NCBI RefSeq assembly: GCF_006438925.1
Contig: NZ_RCZA01000005.1
Location: 62,001 to 126,000, forward strand
Direction of reading: 5' to 3'
Length of the DNA stretch: 64,000 bases
Source: Pseudomonas mandelii
GTDB lineage: Bacteria > Pseudomonadota > Gammaproteobacteria > Pseudomonadales > Pseudomonadaceae
Positions 28,546-37,993 of the stretch are shown here, in pieces. The notes beneath the pieces were generated by a model. It was given only the letters and a program-made list of their open reading frames with translations. It was not told the origin of the DNA and searched no databases. A program made the position numbers and the translations under genes. Numbering within the stretch: position 1 is the first letter of the stretch; each line of letters opens with the position of its first letter.

Positions 28546-29253
28546 ATGTTCGCTCGCTGGTTTCCTGCCGCCATCAACACCCGCCCCTCCGAATGGAGCC
28601 GCGCCGCCATCGGCATGTCCTTGGGCACGATGTTCAGCGTCTGGCTCTGCAGCCAGGTATTCGGCATGCCAGTGGCGCAGCACCTGATCGGTCCGCTGGG
28701 CGCATCGGCCGTGTTGCTGTTCGCCGTGTCCTCCGGTGCCCTCGCCCAGCCCTGGTCGATTCTTGGCGGCTACCTCAGCGCCGGGGTGGTTTCGCTGCTG
28801 GTCGCTCACGTGCTCGGACGAACCCTCGGCAGCGCTTGCCTGGCGGCCGGCATGGCGCTGATTCTGATGTGCTGGCTGCGTTGCCTGCACCCACCGGCCG
28901 GGGCCTTGGCGCTGCTGTTGGTATTGGCAGACCCGGCGACCATTGCCCTGGACTGGAAAGCCCTCGGCCCAGTGATGCTCAGCGGATCGATCATGCTGCT
29001 CAGCGCCCTGGCCTACAACAACCTGACGCGCATTCGTTACCCAAAACGCGCCAGCGAACCAGTGTCCAGGGTGCCGGCCGACCACCCGCCCACCGACAGC
29101 CAGGCGATCACCGCCCAGGACCTGAAACTGGCCCTGGCGGACATGGAAGCCTTCTTCGACGTCACCCCTGAAGACCTCGAACAGCTGATCCATGCCAGTG
29201 AGTTGCATGCCAAACGGCGCAGTATTGGCACTGTATTTTCCAATAAGGCTTGA
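28546..29253 (+). CDS. HPP family membrane protein
   Basis: This 235-residue protein has four to five hydrophobic helices (about 25-150). It contains the family-naming HPP tripeptide in CLHPPAGALALLLV, and a cytoplasmic tail of about 80 residues ending DLEQLIHASELHAKRRS. In some relatives this tail carries CBS domains; here it is too short. The family is linked to nitrite transport in plants and cyanobacteria, but the bacterial role is not clear. The start ATG at 28546 lies just before the conserved FPAAINTRPSEW segment. Confidence 0.8.
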   Translation: MFARWFPAAINTRPSEWSRAAIGMSLGTMFSVWLCSQVFGMPVAQHLIGPLGASAVLLFAVSSGALAQPWSILGGYLSAGVVSLLVAHVLGRTLGSACLAAGMALILMCWLRCLHPPAGALALLLVLADPATIALDWKALGPVMLSGSIMLLSALAYNNLTRIRYPKRASEPVSRVPADHPPTDSQAITAQDLKLALADMEAFFDVTPEDLEQLIHASELHAKRRSIGTVFSNKA

Positions 29254-29257
29254 AGAT

Positions 29258-29335
29258 CAAAAGATCGCAGCCTGCGGCAGCTCCTACATTGAAATGCGAT
29301 CCCCTGTAGGAGCTGCCGCAGGCTGCGATCTTTTG
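29258..29335. repeat. REP doublet (GTAGGAGCTGCCGCAGG type)
   Basis: Arms 29258-29288 and 29305-29335 are perfect 31-bp inverted copies containing AGCTGCCGCAGGCTGCGATC. It lies between the converging HPP and astA-like genes, where a shared transcription stop would be expected. Confidence 0.85.
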
Positions 29336-29349
29336 CTTTTAGGATTTAT

Positions 29350-30384
29350 CTAGGCCGCTGATTGTTGCCGTGCAGGCACTGCCAGACTCACCGCGCGCAC
29401 CGATGAACCGGCACTCAACCCCAAACTCCTCGCAGTCTGTGCATCGACTATCAACGTACCGGCAGCCACCCGAGCCGGTGCCGCGGTAATCCGGCACTCG
29501 GCGAATTGACGGTTATGAATCAGGTAAGTCGCCGCCTGCTCCCCCGGAGTGCCGATGCTCAGTTGTAGCACCTGACTGTCACGCACCGCGCGGATGTCGC
29601 CGGCGGCGCATTCGATCAGCGGGCCGCCATCGAAGATGTCGATGTAGTCGCGGTGCTCGAATCCTTCGGCCTTGAGCATGCCCAACGCCGGTTCGGTATT
29701 GGGGTGAACACGACCGATGACCGTTCGCGCCGCTTCCGGCAACAGGCAGGTCGGCAGCGGAAACTTGGGCATCAGCTCGGCGATGAAGGTCTTGTTACCC
29801 AGCCCGGTCAGGTAGTCGGCATCGGCAAAGTCCATCTTGAAGAAGTGCCGGCCCAAGCCTTCCCAGAACGGTGAAACGCCATCTTCGTCCGAGTAGCCGC
29901 GCATCTCGGCGATGACTTTCTCCCCGAAATACTGACGAAATTCCGCCAGAAACAGGAACCGTGCCTTGGACAGCAAGCGCCCGTTCAGACCGCTGCGGTG
30001 ATCGGCATGCAGAAACAGCGAACACAGTTCCGAATGACCGGTCATGTCGTTACCGAGGAACAATGTCGGCAGCTGCTGATTGATCCCGAGGTTTTTCGAG
30101 GCCGCGACAAACAGGCCCAGCCGATAGTTGTACCAGGGCTCACGCAGGCCGACAGCACCGGCCAGTGCGCAAATGCCGATGGCTTCATGCTGGTCATTTT
30201 CGAGCACAAACAGGTAATCGGCATCGGCGCGCTCGGCCTCGCCTGCGAACGTTTTCGCGGCCCACTCCAGACGCTGACGCAGACGCCCCGCGTCGGCCGG
30301 CAAGGTGGTCAAACCGGTTCCGGCGCTATGGGCCAGGGCTAACAGTGCCGGCAGGTCTGCCGGTGTGGCTGGACGAACGATCAT
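29350..30384 (-). CDS. astA: Arginine N-succinyltransferase-like protein
   Basis: This 344-residue cytoplasmic acyltransferase of the AstA/AruFG family (about 340 residues) transfers succinyl from succinyl-CoA to arginine or ornithine. Matching segments include MIVRPATPADLPALLALA, LCSLFLHADHRSGLNGRLLSKARFLFLAEF, and GYSDEDGVSPFWEGLGRHFFKMDF. It is not followed by astD or astB, so it is a stand-alone copy rather than part of the succinyltransferase operon. AGGAG at 30393-30397 (minus strand) overlaps the end of ctlX, 5 bases upstream, so the two genes are probably cotranscribed. Confidence 0.83.
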   Translation of the reverse strand: MIVRPATPADLPALLALAHSAGTGLTTLPADAGRLRQRLEWAAKTFAGEAERADADYLFVLENDQHEAIGICALAGAVGLREPWYNYRLGLFVAASKNLGINQQLPTLFLGNDMTGHSELCSLFLHADHRSGLNGRLLSKARFLFLAEFRQYFGEKVIAEMRGYSDEDGVSPFWEGLGRHFFKMDFADADYLTGLGNKTFIAELMPKFPLPTCLLPEAARTVIGRVHPNTEPALGMLKAEGFEHRDYIDIFDGGPLIECAAGDIRAVRDSQVLQLSIGTPGEQAATYLIHNRQFAECRITAAPARVAAGTLIVDAQTARSLGLSAGSSVRAVSLAVPARQQSAA

Positions 30385-30389
30385 CGCAT

Positions 30390-31319
30390 TTACTCCTGGG
30401 TTGCCAGATGTTTGGACAGAAAGACCTCGGCCAACATGCAGCGCGCGCTACCGCCGCCGATGCGTTCGATGGTGTCGATATTCACGGGGAGTGGCGTGGT
30501 GTGGGTTTCGATCAGGCGACGCTGAGCGGCATCCAGCGATTGCCAGGCCGTGCGCGACATCACCAGCAAGGGTTCGCCCGCAGCGTTGTGGACTTCCAGC
30601 ATGTTGCCGGCGAAAGATTCCAGTTGCGCCCAGTTCAAGGCAATCACCTGCTTGCCGCTGTCTTCCAGGCGTTTACGCAGGGCCAGGCGTTCGGCCGGCT
30701 GAGTGACCGACGCCAGGCACGCTACGGCCAGGCGCGTGCCGACACTCATCATCACGTTAGTGTGGTAAATCGCGACGCCCTGGCGGTCCACTGCATTGAA
30801 TGCGCACAGCTCGTAACCCAAATGACTGACCACCTGGTCCAGGGCACGGGCATGGGTACGGGTGGAATAACCGGCGTAGCAAATCCGCTGCTGACGATCC
30901 AGCACCATGCTGCCGGTGCCTTCGAGGAACACTTCCTGCTGTTCGAGGCTGGAAAGGTCCAGCAACTGCTCGACCCGGTACTCGTCCCGCAGCCAGTCGA
31001 GCACGCCTTTGTCACGCTCCAGACGCCGGTTGTGGCCCTGCATCGGGTACAGCACCAAGGTGCCGTCGGGATGGCTGCTCCACCAATTATTGGGGAAGAT
31101 CGAATCCGGGGTATGCGGTGCTTCGCGGTCGTTGTGCACCATGACTTCGACGCCGTGGCTGCGCAGCGCGGTAACGTAACCATCGAACTCTTGCAGGGCC
31201 TTTTGCTGAACGTCTTCGCTGACGTCGGCCGGTTGCTGGAAACGGTTGTTCGCCGCCGTGTCCTGATTGAAGGAGAAACGTGTCGGGCGAATCATCAAAA
31301 CGGTATTGGTGGTTTGCAT
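30390..31319 (-). CDS. ctlX: Citrulline hydrolase / arginine deiminase-related protein
   Basis: This 309-residue cytoplasmic member of the amidinotransferase/arginine deiminase superfamily begins MQTTNTVLMIRPTRFSFN, typical of CtlX. It has DSIFPNNWWSSHPDGTLVLYPM with the substrate-binding Asp, FLEGTGSMVLD, and a late GGGSARCMLAEV with the catalytic Cys. CtlX hydrolyses citrulline to ornithine, CO2 and ammonia. The start is ATG at 31319; an in-frame GTG at 31325 is possible. It is followed by the astA-like gene. Confidence 0.82.
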   Translation of the reverse strand: MQTTNTVLMIRPTRFSFNQDTAANNRFQQPADVSEDVQQKALQEFDGYVTALRSHGVEVMVHNDREAPHTPDSIFPNNWWSSHPDGTLVLYPMQGHNRRLERDKGVLDWLRDEYRVEQLLDLSSLEQQEVFLEGTGSMVLDRQQRICYAGYSTRTHARALDQVVSHLGYELCAFNAVDRQGVAIYHTNVMMSVGTRLAVACLASVTQPAERLALRKRLEDSGKQVIALNWAQLESFAGNMLEVHNAAGEPLLVMSRTAWQSLDAAQRRLIETHTTPLPVNIDTIERIGGGSARCMLAEVFLSKHLATQE

Positions 31320-31458
31320 GGGCACAGATTCAATGAGGGTTAAGAGGTACTCATTGTCTGTTTCGCAGGTTGAAAAACCCGGTTGATAAGTGGCTGCGGC
31401 GTGATGAAAACGGCTGAAAAACGTGTGTGGCTCAGCCGATTCGGTGAGTGCCGAAAAG

Positions 31459-31543
31459 CAAAAGATCGCAGCCTTCGGCAGCTCCTACATAGACCGCGTG
31501 AAAACCCGATCCTGTAGGAGCTGCCGAAGGCTGCGATCTTTTG
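31459..31543. repeat. REP doublet (GTAGGAGCTGCCGAAGG type)
   Basis: Arms 31459-31489 and 31513-31543 are perfect 31-bp inverted copies. It lies between ctlX and the Lrp-type regulator gene, 9 bases from the regulator stop codon. Confidence 0.85.
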
Positions 31544-31552
31544 ATCTTGCTT

Positions 31553-32032
31553 CTATTCCATCGTGGTCTTGACCATCGCCAATTCCGGATGGCTGACCAA
31601 CTTGTCGATGTGCAAATCCGGGTCATCGAACCAGACTTCGGTCAGCACCCGATAGTGCTCCATGTCCCGGCAACGCATGCGCAAGCTGTAGTCGAACGCA
31701 CCGCTGATCAACCGACATTCCAGCACCTGCGGGCAGGCGCGGACCTTGGCTTCGAACGCCTTTTGTGCCGCCCGCCCACTCTGGTTCGACAACGCAACCA
31801 GCACTAGCAACGACAAGCCTGGCGTCAGTTTCTTTTCATCGAGAATCGCGCCATACCCACGAATGACCCCGAGCTGTTCGAGTTTGCGCACCCGTTCCAG
31901 GCAGGGCCTGGGGGTAAGATGCACACGTTCGGAAAGCTTTTGATAAGTGATGCGCCCTTCGTGGCGCAGCACTTCGATGATTGCCTGATCGATACGATCA
32001 AGCACGATCGACAGATCGCGGATATCCGCCAT
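31553..32032 (-). CDS. Lrp/AsnC family transcriptional regulator
   Basis: This 159-residue protein has an N-terminal helix-turn-helix (YQKLSERVHLTPRPCLERVRKLEQLGVIRGYGAILD) and a C-terminal RAM effector domain (SLLVLVALSNQSGRAAQKAFEAKVRACPQVLECRLISGAFDYSLRM). The family senses amino acids. It lies between ctlX and the basic amino acid ABC transporter on the same strand and starts 12 bases after the ATPase gene ends. It probably controls this arginine/citrulline block. Confidence 0.88.
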   Translation of the reverse strand: MADIRDLSIVLDRIDQAIIEVLRHEGRITYQKLSERVHLTPRPCLERVRKLEQLGVIRGYGAILDEKKLTPGLSLLVLVALSNQSGRAAQKAFEAKVRACPQVLECRLISGAFDYSLRMRCRDMEHYRVLTEVWFDDPDLHIDKLVSHPELAMVKTTME

Positions 32033-32044
32033 GTACGTCTTGCC

Positions 32045-32806
32045 TCACTTCAAACGACCCGATAGAAATTGCTGCAAACGTTCACTTTTTGGCTGGTCGA
32101 GGATCGTAGCATCACCCTGCTCCTCGACCTTTCCCTGATGCAAGAACAACACCTGGCTGGAAACCTGCCGGGCAAACCCCATCTCGTGCGTCACCATCAA
32201 CATGGTACGGCCTTCTTCGGCCAGCGCCTGAATTACCTTGAGCACCTCACCCACCAATTCCGGATCGAGTGCCGAGGTCGGCTCGTCGAACAACAGAATC
32301 TCCGGTTCCACCGCCAGGGCACGCGCGATCGCCACCCGCTGTTGCTGTCCACCGGACAGAAATGCCGGGTATTGATCGGCCACTCGTTGCGGCAGACCGA
32401 CCTTGTCCAGATAGGCCCGCGCACTCTCTTCGGCGGCCTTGCGGCTAATCCCCAGCACCCGACACGGCGCCAGCACGATGTTCTCCAGCACCGTCAGATG
32501 GCTCCACAAATTGAAATGCTGGAACACCATCGCCAGGCGCGTGCGCAAACGCTGCAATTGCGCCGGATGAGCGACGCGCATGCCACCGGCACCCGGGCGC
32601 GTGATGACGCGCTCGCCGTCCAGCTCAATGGCGCCTTCATCCGCGCGCTCCAGAAAGTTGATGCAGCGCAGCATCGTGCTTTTACCCGAACCACTGGCGC
32701 CGATCATGCTCACCACATCGCCTGCCCGTGCATTCAACGAGACGCCCTTGAGCACTTCGTTGTCACCAAAACGTTTATACAGATTTTCAACCGTGAGTTT
32801 GTACAT
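32045..32806 (-). CDS. aotP: Basic amino acid ABC transporter, ATP-binding protein
   Basis: This 253-residue ATPase of the HisP/AotP type has Walker A GASGSGKST (about 36-44), signature [15 protein letters not shown], Walker [16 protein letters not shown] and switch His in VTHEMGFA. The insertion ITRPGAGGMRVAHPAQLQRLRTRLAMVFQ is typical of histidine/arginine importers. It is the last transport gene in the order binding protein, two permeases, ATPase on the minus strand. Confidence 0.88.
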   Translation of the reverse strand: MYKLTVENLYKRFGDNEVLKGVSLNARAGDVVSMIGASGSGKSTMLRCINFLERADEGAIELDGERVITRPGAGGMRVAHPAQLQRLRTRLAMVFQHFNLWSHLTVLENIVLAPCRVLGISRKAAEESARAYLDKVGLPQRVADQYPAFLSGGQQQRVAIARALAVEPEILLFDEPTSALDPELVGEVLKVIQALAEEGRTMLMVTHEMGFARQVSSQVLFLHQGKVEEQGDATILDQPKSERLQQFLSGRLK

Positions 32807-32862
32807 GTCAGCACTCCTGGAGCGGCGCGCCTGGCGGCACCGCTCTGGATAAAAAATGGGGT

Positions 32863-33573
32863 TCAGTGAGTCGGGCCGAGAAAACTCAGCCAGCGCTTCT
32901 CTGCCAGGCGGAAGGCTCCGACCAGGCCGAACGACAGCGCGAGGTACAGCAGGCCGGCAATGCCGAAGGCCTGGAAGGTCATGAAGGTCGCGGCATTCGC
33001 GTCCCGGGCGATTTTCAGGATGTCCGGAATGGTGGCGGTGAACGCCACAGAGGTCGCGTGCAGCATCAGGATCACTTCGTTGCTGTAATACGGCAGTGCC
33101 CGGCGCAATGCCGAAGGCAGAATCAGCCGCAGGTACAGGCGCCAGCCACTCAAGCCATACGCATGGGCGGCCTCGATTTCACCGTAGGGAATGCTGCGAA
33201 TCGCCCCGGCGAAGATTTCCACGGTGTAGGCACAGGTGTTGAGCGTGAACGCGAGCAAGGTGCAATTCATCGCATCGCGGAAAAATGCTTCGAGCAGCGG
33301 TTGTGAGCGCACCACCGCGATGCCGTAGATCCCGCTGTAGCAAATCAGCAACTGGATATACAGCGGCGTACCGCGAAACACATAAGTGAACAGCTGAACC
33401 GGCCAGCGCAGCAGGCCCCAGCGCGAGGTGCGCATGATCGCCAAAGGCAACGACAGGAAGAACCCCATCACAATACTCGCCACCAGCAACCACAAGGTCA
33501 TGGCCAACCCGGTGAGGCTGTAGCCGTCGCTGAACAGAAAGGGTTTCCAGTATTCGGCAATCAACTCGATCAT
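32863..33573 (-). CDS. aotM: Basic amino acid ABC transporter, permease M
   Basis: This 236-residue HisM-type inner-membrane permease has about five helices. The segment TYVFRGTPLYIQLLICYSGIYG and the EAA loop EIEAAHAYGLSGWRLYLRLILPSALRRALPYY are diagnostic. It pairs with the Q-type permease encoded just upstream, with which it overlaps by 4 bases. Transport of arginine/ornithine is inferred from the astA-like and ctlX neighbours. Confidence 0.87.
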   Translation of the reverse strand: MIELIAEYWKPFLFSDGYSLTGLAMTLWLLVASIVMGFFLSLPLAIMRTSRWGLLRWPVQLFTYVFRGTPLYIQLLICYSGIYGIAVVRSQPLLEAFFRDAMNCTLLAFTLNTCAYTVEIFAGAIRSIPYGEIEAAHAYGLSGWRLYLRLILPSALRRALPYYSNEVILMLHATSVAFTATIPDILKIARDANAATFMTFQAFGIAGLLYLALSFGLVGAFRLAEKRWLSFLGPTH

Positions 33574-34295
33574 CGTGCCATCCCCCGCACACCCTGGTTA
33601 TAGCGCCGTTCCAGCACGCGCAAAACGTAGTTCGAAGCACTGGTGATCAGCAAATACAACGCCGCTGCCAGCAGCAGGAAATCGAGCATATTGAAGGTGC
33701 TTTTACCGGCTTCCTGCGCGACTTTGACCAGGTCGGACAAACCGATGATCGACACCAGCGCCGTGGCCTTGAGCAGTACCAGCCAGTTATTGCCGAGGCT
33801 CGGCAAGGCGAAACGCATCATTTGCGGGAACACCACGAAGCGAAACCGCTGCCAGCGATTCAGCCCAAAGCACGCGGCGGCTTCCTGCTGGCCACGCGGC
33901 ACGCTCAAAATCGCCCCGCGAAAGGTCTCGGTGAAATAGGCGCCGTAGATAAAGCCGAGGGTGATGACGCCAGCCACAAACGGGTCGATTTCCATGTAGG
34001 GCCAGTCCATCGCCTCGGTCAGGCCACTCAGCCAGCCTTGCAGGCTGTAGAAAATCAGCAGCATCAGCACCAGGTCCGGCACACCGCGAATCAGGGTCGT
34101 ATAGAAGGTCGCTGGCAGGTTCAACAGCTTCAGCGGCGACAGTTTCGCCGCCGCGCCGAGCAGGCCCAGCGCCATGCTCACCAGCAGCGAGAGCGCTGAC
34201 AATTTCAGAGTGACCCAGGTGCCGTGCAGCAACAAAGGGCCATAGCCTTGCAGGGCCGAGAGATCGACCCCGATCAGATTCAGGAAGGAGTTCAC
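33570..34295 (-). CDS. aotQ: Basic amino acid ABC transporter, permease Q
   Basis: This 241-residue HisQ-type permease has GTWVTLKLSALSLLVSMALGLLGAAAKLSP as first helix and the EAA loop EAAACFGLNRWQRFRFVVFPQMMRFALPSLGN. I chose GTG at 34295 because ACAGGTGA lies just upstream and the protein then begins VNSFLNLIGVD, as in relatives. The frame stays open to 34328, but that extension (SAGASRQVTD) looks like leader sequence. Confidence 0.84.
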   Translation of the reverse strand: MNSFLNLIGVDLSALQGYGPLLLHGTWVTLKLSALSLLVSMALGLLGAAAKLSPLKLLNLPATFYTTLIRGVPDLVLMLLIFYSLQGWLSGLTEAMDWPYMEIDPFVAGVITLGFIYGAYFTETFRGAILSVPRGQQEAAACFGLNRWQRFRFVVFPQMMRFALPSLGNNWLVLLKATALVSIIGLSDLVKVAQEAGKSTFNMLDFLLLAAALYLLITSASNYVLRVLERRYNQGVRGMAR

Positions 34296-34371
34296 GTCAG
34301 TCACCTGTCTTGAGGCGCCCGCGCTCAAGCGCTGCGCCTGTTACCAGGACGCAGCCTTCGGGGCGCGGGGA

Positions 34372-35154
34372 TCAGTTGTTGTAGAGGTCCAGATCGCCGA
34401 AGTGTTTCTGCTGGATCTGCGCGTAGATGCCCTTGTCATGCAGGGCTTTGATGGCGGCATTGAGCATGCCTTTGAGTTCTTCGTTGTCCTTGCGCACGCC
34501 GATGGCGATGTCGGATGGGACCAACGGGTCGCTGATGCCTTCACTGTTCTTGAAGTCAGCCCCTTGGGGGGAAGTCAAGAAGCTCATTTGCGCCTGCATC
34601 TTGTCCTGGATCGAGGCGTCGAGGCGACCAAATACCAGGTCGGCGTAGACCTGATCCTGATTCTGATAGGCCCGCAGTTTCACGCCGCCGGGTGCCAGTT
34701 TGGCCTTGGCGTAGGTTTCCTGAATCGTGCCCTGCATGTAACCGATGGTCTTGCCCTGCAGCGACTCGGCAGTGGGCAACAGGCCGGAATCCTTGCGAGT
34801 GACGATGGCGGTCGGCCCGGCGTACAGGCGATCAGTGAAGTCGATCTGTTTTTTACGCGTATCGGTCACCGTCATCGACGACTCGATGGCATCGAACTTA
34901 CCCGCCTTGAGGGCGGGAATCAGCCCGTCGAAGTCATTGCTGATCCACACGCATTTCACCTTCAATTCGGCGCAGATCGCGTTGCCCAAATCCACGCCAA
35001 AGCCCTGCACGCCGCCATCGGCGGTGGTGGACTCAAAAGGCGGGTAGCTCGGGTTGACGCCGAATCGCAGCTCTTTCCATTCCTTGGCACTGGCGCCGGT
35101 GGTGCAGCACAGCAATGCGATTGCCGGCAAGGTCAGCCATTTGATGTTGATCAT
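34372..35154 (-). CDS. aotJ: Basic amino acid ABC transporter, periplasmic binding protein
   Basis: This 260-residue protein has a signal peptide of about 23 residues (GASA|KEWKE), then a family 3 solute-binding fold: LRFGVNPSYPPFESTTADGGVQGFGVDLGNAICAELKVKCVW. It has the lysine/arginine/ornithine-type features FDGLIPALKAGKFDAIESSMTVTDTRKKQIDFTD, with the carboxylate-binding Arg. It is the first gene of the minus-strand transport operon. The longer frame to 35211 begins with Arg-rich sequence and is unlikely to be used. Confidence 0.87.
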   Translation of the reverse strand: MINIKWLTLPAIALLCCTTGASAKEWKELRFGVNPSYPPFESTTADGGVQGFGVDLGNAICAELKVKCVWISNDFDGLIPALKAGKFDAIESSMTVTDTRKKQIDFTDRLYAGPTAIVTRKDSGLLPTAESLQGKTIGYMQGTIQETYAKAKLAPGGVKLRAYQNQDQVYADLVFGRLDASIQDKMQAQMSFLTSPQGADFKNSEGISDPLVPSDIAIGVRKDNEELKGMLNAAIKALHDKGIYAQIQQKHFGDLDLYNN

Positions 35155-35705
35155 CTTCTTGAGTCCCGGATTATTTGGATTTATCGCGGTCTGGCGCCTG
35201 CGCCTCACCACACTTTTTGACAGGGGCAGAGAGTCGATGCGGTATTCACCGCAGCCGTATTTGTTGTTGTTTTCGACCGGCCCGAGCCAGTCGTCGGAGT
35301 GCAGTCCGTTCCAGGCGCATCGTCGCGAGCGCTTGAAATGGACCGTCAGAATGCCAATTGCCAGGCCGGTGCAGGTGTCGTAAGCCCCTGTTCTGACAGC
35401 CCAACTGCGCTGAACGGGTGGCTTTCACAGCCGATTCTGTCGTCGGCTATCCGATGGAGCGGAAGATCAAAAGATCGCAGCCTGCGGCAGCTCCTACGCA
35501 ATCAATGTTCATCCGCAATATCGCGGTGAGACACGGCTCTGTAGGAGCTGCCGCAGGCTGCGATCTTTTGATCTTGCTTTAAGGCAAAAACGCAAACTAA
35601 CCCTGCACATATGCCGGTTGTACATCACAAATTTGCACTGGTACGATCCAGCATCGCTCGCGCGCGAGCTTCTCTATAAAGAACAATAAAAGCAGGGAGT
35701 TAGTG
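35155..35705. other. Divergent intergenic region, 551 bp
   Basis: This gap between the minus-strand amino acid transporter and the plus-strand acyl-CoA genes should hold both promoters. It contains a small inverted repeat TGCGGT-ATTC-ACCGCA at 35238-35253 and a REP doublet at 35463-35575. I could not identify operators with confidence, and no frame looks coding. Confidence 0.5.
35463..35575. repeat. REP doublet (GTAGGAGCTGCCGCAGG type)
   Basis: Arms 35463-35497 and 35541-35575 are perfect 35-bp inverted copies with a 43-bp spacer. They match the doublet at 29258 in core sequence. Confidence 0.85.
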
Positions 35706-36812
35706 ATGACTGCTCAGGTTTCATCGAAGGGGACTTCGTCCATGGATGCCACGCAAAACGAAGTGCTGGCCGAGGTTCGCAACCACATCGGTCACCTGAC
35801 CCTCAATCGCCCCGCCGGCCTTAATGCCATTACCCTGGACATGGTGCGCAACCTGCAGCGTCAGCTCGACGCCTGGGCACTGGATCCGCACGTACACGCG
35901 GTGGTATTGCGCGGTGCCGGCGAGAAGGCGTTCTGTGCCGGCGGCGACATCCGTTCGCTGTACGACAGCTTCAAAAACGGCGACACGCTGCACGAAGATT
36001 TCTTCGTCGAGGAATACGCCCTCGACCTCGCGATTCACCATTACCGCAAACCTGTACTCGCCTTGATGGACGGTTTTGTCCTGGGCGGCGGCATGGGCCT
36101 GGTGCAAGGCGCTGACTTGCGGTTGGTCACCGAGAAAAGCCGTCTGGCAATGCCGGAAGTGGCGATCGGTTATTTCCCGGATGTCGGTGGCAGCCATTTC
36201 CTGCCGCGCGTTCCCGGTGAACTGGGGATTTACCTCGGCGTCAGCGGCGTGCAGATCCGTGCGGCCGATGCGCTCTATTGCGGCCTGGCCGACTGGTACC
36301 TGGAAAGCGACAAACTGGGCATTCTGGACGAGCAACTCGATCAGCTCGAATGGCACGAAACACCGTTGAAGGACCTTCAAGGTCTGCTGTCGAAACTCGC
36401 CGTGCAACAACTGCCGGCTGCACCTTTGGCGGCGTTGCGCCCGGCCATCGATCACTTCTTCGCCCTGCCCGATGTGCCGGGTATTGTTGAGCAACTGCGT
36501 GAAGTAACGGTCGCCGACAGCCACGAGTGGGCCACGACCACCGCCGACCTGCTGCAAAGCCGGTCACCGCTGGCCATGGGCGTGACCCTGGAAATGCTCC
36601 GTCGCGGCCGGCATCTGAGTCTGGAAGACTGCTTCGCCCTTGAGCTGCACCTGGACCGTCAGTGGTTCGAGCGCGGCGACCTGATCGAAGGCGTGCGCGC
36701 CTTGCTGATCGACAAAGACAAGAAACCGCGCTGGAACCCGCCGACCTTGCAGGCGCTGGACGCCGAGCACGTCGCGAGTTTCTTCACGGGTTTTGACCAA
36801 CGCGGGAGCTAA
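35706..36812 (+). CDS. 3-hydroxyisobutyryl-CoA hydrolase (enoyl-CoA hydratase/isomerase family)
   Basis: This 368-residue crotonase-fold protein has the longer length of HIBYL-CoA hydrolases rather than the 260 residues of hydratases. FCAGGDIRSLYDSFKNG forms the first oxyanion segment, GFVLGGGMGLVQGADLRLVTEKSRLAMPEVAIGYFPDVGGSHFL the second, with the catalytic Glu in PEVAIG and Asp in FPDVGG. The enzyme hydrolyses 3-hydroxyisobutyryl-CoA in valine breakdown. ATG at 35706 is preceded by AGGGAG. An acyl-CoA dehydrogenase gene follows after 3 bases, consistent with a valine-specific pair. Confidence 0.85.
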   Translation: MTAQVSSKGTSSMDATQNEVLAEVRNHIGHLTLNRPAGLNAITLDMVRNLQRQLDAWALDPHVHAVVLRGAGEKAFCAGGDIRSLYDSFKNGDTLHEDFFVEEYALDLAIHHYRKPVLALMDGFVLGGGMGLVQGADLRLVTEKSRLAMPEVAIGYFPDVGGSHFLPRVPGELGIYLGVSGVQIRAADALYCGLADWYLESDKLGILDEQLDQLEWHETPLKDLQGLLSKLAVQQLPAAPLAALRPAIDHFFALPDVPGIVEQLREVTVADSHEWATTTADLLQSRSPLAMGVTLEMLRRGRHLSLEDCFALELHLDRQWFERGDLIEGVRALLIDKDKKPRWNPPTLQALDAEHVASFFTGFDQRGS

Positions 36813-36815
36813 GCC

Positions 36816-37967
36816 ATGCACGATATCGAATTGAGCGAAGAGCAAGTCATGATCCGCGACATGGCCCGGGACTTTGCCCGCGGCGAAATCGCGCCCCACG
36901 CACAAGCTTGGGAAAAGGCCGGCTGGATCGATGACGGTCTGGTGGCGAAGATGGGTGAACTGGGCCTGTTGGGCATGGTGGTGCCCGAAGAATGGGGCGG
37001 CACCTATGTTGACTACGTCGCTTACGCCTTGGCCGTGGAAGAGATTTCGGCCGGTGACGGCGCCACTGGCGCACTGATGAGCATTCACAACTCCGTGGGC
37101 TGCGGTCCGGTCCTCAACTACGGCACTGAAGAACAGAAACAGACCTGGCTGCCGGATCTGGCCAGCGGACAGGCCATCGGCTGCTTCTGCCTGACCGAAC
37201 CCCAGGCTGGCTCCGAAGCCCACAACCTGCGCACCCGCGCCGAACTGCGCGATGGCCAGTGGGTGATCAACGGCGCCAAGCAATTCGTCAGCAACGGCAA
37301 ACGGGCGAAACTGGCCATCGTGTTTGCGGTGACCGATCCGGACCTGGGCAAGCGCGGCATCTCGGCGTTCCTGGTGCCGACCGATACAGCGGGTTTCATC
37401 GTTGATCGCACCGAACACAAAATGGGTATTCGCGCCTCCGATACCTGCGCGGTGACCCTGAGCAACTGCACGATTCCCGAAGCCAACCTGTTGGGTGAGC
37501 GCGGCAAAGGACTGGCGATTGCCCTGTCGAACCTCGAAGGCGGCCGCATCGGCATCGCGGCGCAGGCGCTGGGCATTGCCCGCGCGGCATTTGAAGCGGC
37601 GCTGGCCTACTCACGGGATCGGGTGCAGTTCGACAAACCGATCATCGAGCACCAAAGCATTGCCAACATGCTGGCCGACATGCACACCCGGTTGAACGCG
37701 GCACGACTGTTGATCCTGCATGCCGCGCGGTTGCGCAGTGCCGGCAAGCCGTGTCTGTCGGAGGCTTCACAGGCGAAGCTGTTTGCATCCGAGATGGCCG
37801 AGAAAGTGTGTTCGTCGGCGATGCAGATTCACGGCGGGTATGGGTATCTGGAGGATTACCCGGTGGAGCGTTACTACCGGGATGCGCGGATCACGCAGAT
37901 TTATGAAGGGTCGAGCGAGATACAGCGGATGGTGATTGCTCGGGAGTTGAAGCATTATTTGGTGTGA
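36816..37967 (+). CDS. Acyl-CoA dehydrogenase, probably isobutyryl-CoA dehydrogenase
   Basis: This 383-residue FAD enzyme has the acyl-CoA dehydrogenase signatures [20 protein letters not shown] and [38 protein letters not shown], with the catalytic Glu in IYEG. The [13 protein letters not shown] motif and its position right after a 3-hydroxyisobutyryl-CoA hydrolase gene suggest oxidation of isobutyryl-CoA to methacrylyl-CoA. It would pass electrons to ETF. I cannot exclude another short branched acyl-CoA as substrate. Confidence 0.83.
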   Translation: MHDIELSEEQVMIRDMARDFARGEIAPHAQAWEKAGWIDDGLVAKMGELGLLGMVVPEEWGGTYVDYVAYALAVEEISAGDGATGALMSIHNSVGCGPVLNYGTEEQKQTWLPDLASGQAIGCFCLTEPQAGSEAHNLRTRAELRDGQWVINGAKQFVSNGKRAKLAIVFAVTDPDLGKRGISAFLVPTDTAGFIVDRTEHKMGIRASDTCAVTLSNCTIPEANLLGERGKGLAIALSNLEGGRIGIAAQALGIARAAFEAALAYSRDRVQFDKPIIEHQSIANMLADMHTRLNAARLLILHAARLRSAGKPCLSEASQAKLFASEMAEKVCSSAMQIHGGYGYLEDYPVERYYRDARITQIYEGSSEIQRMVIARELKHYLV

Positions 37968-37993
37968 TGTCTGAAATTGGGGGTGGTCTTTGA

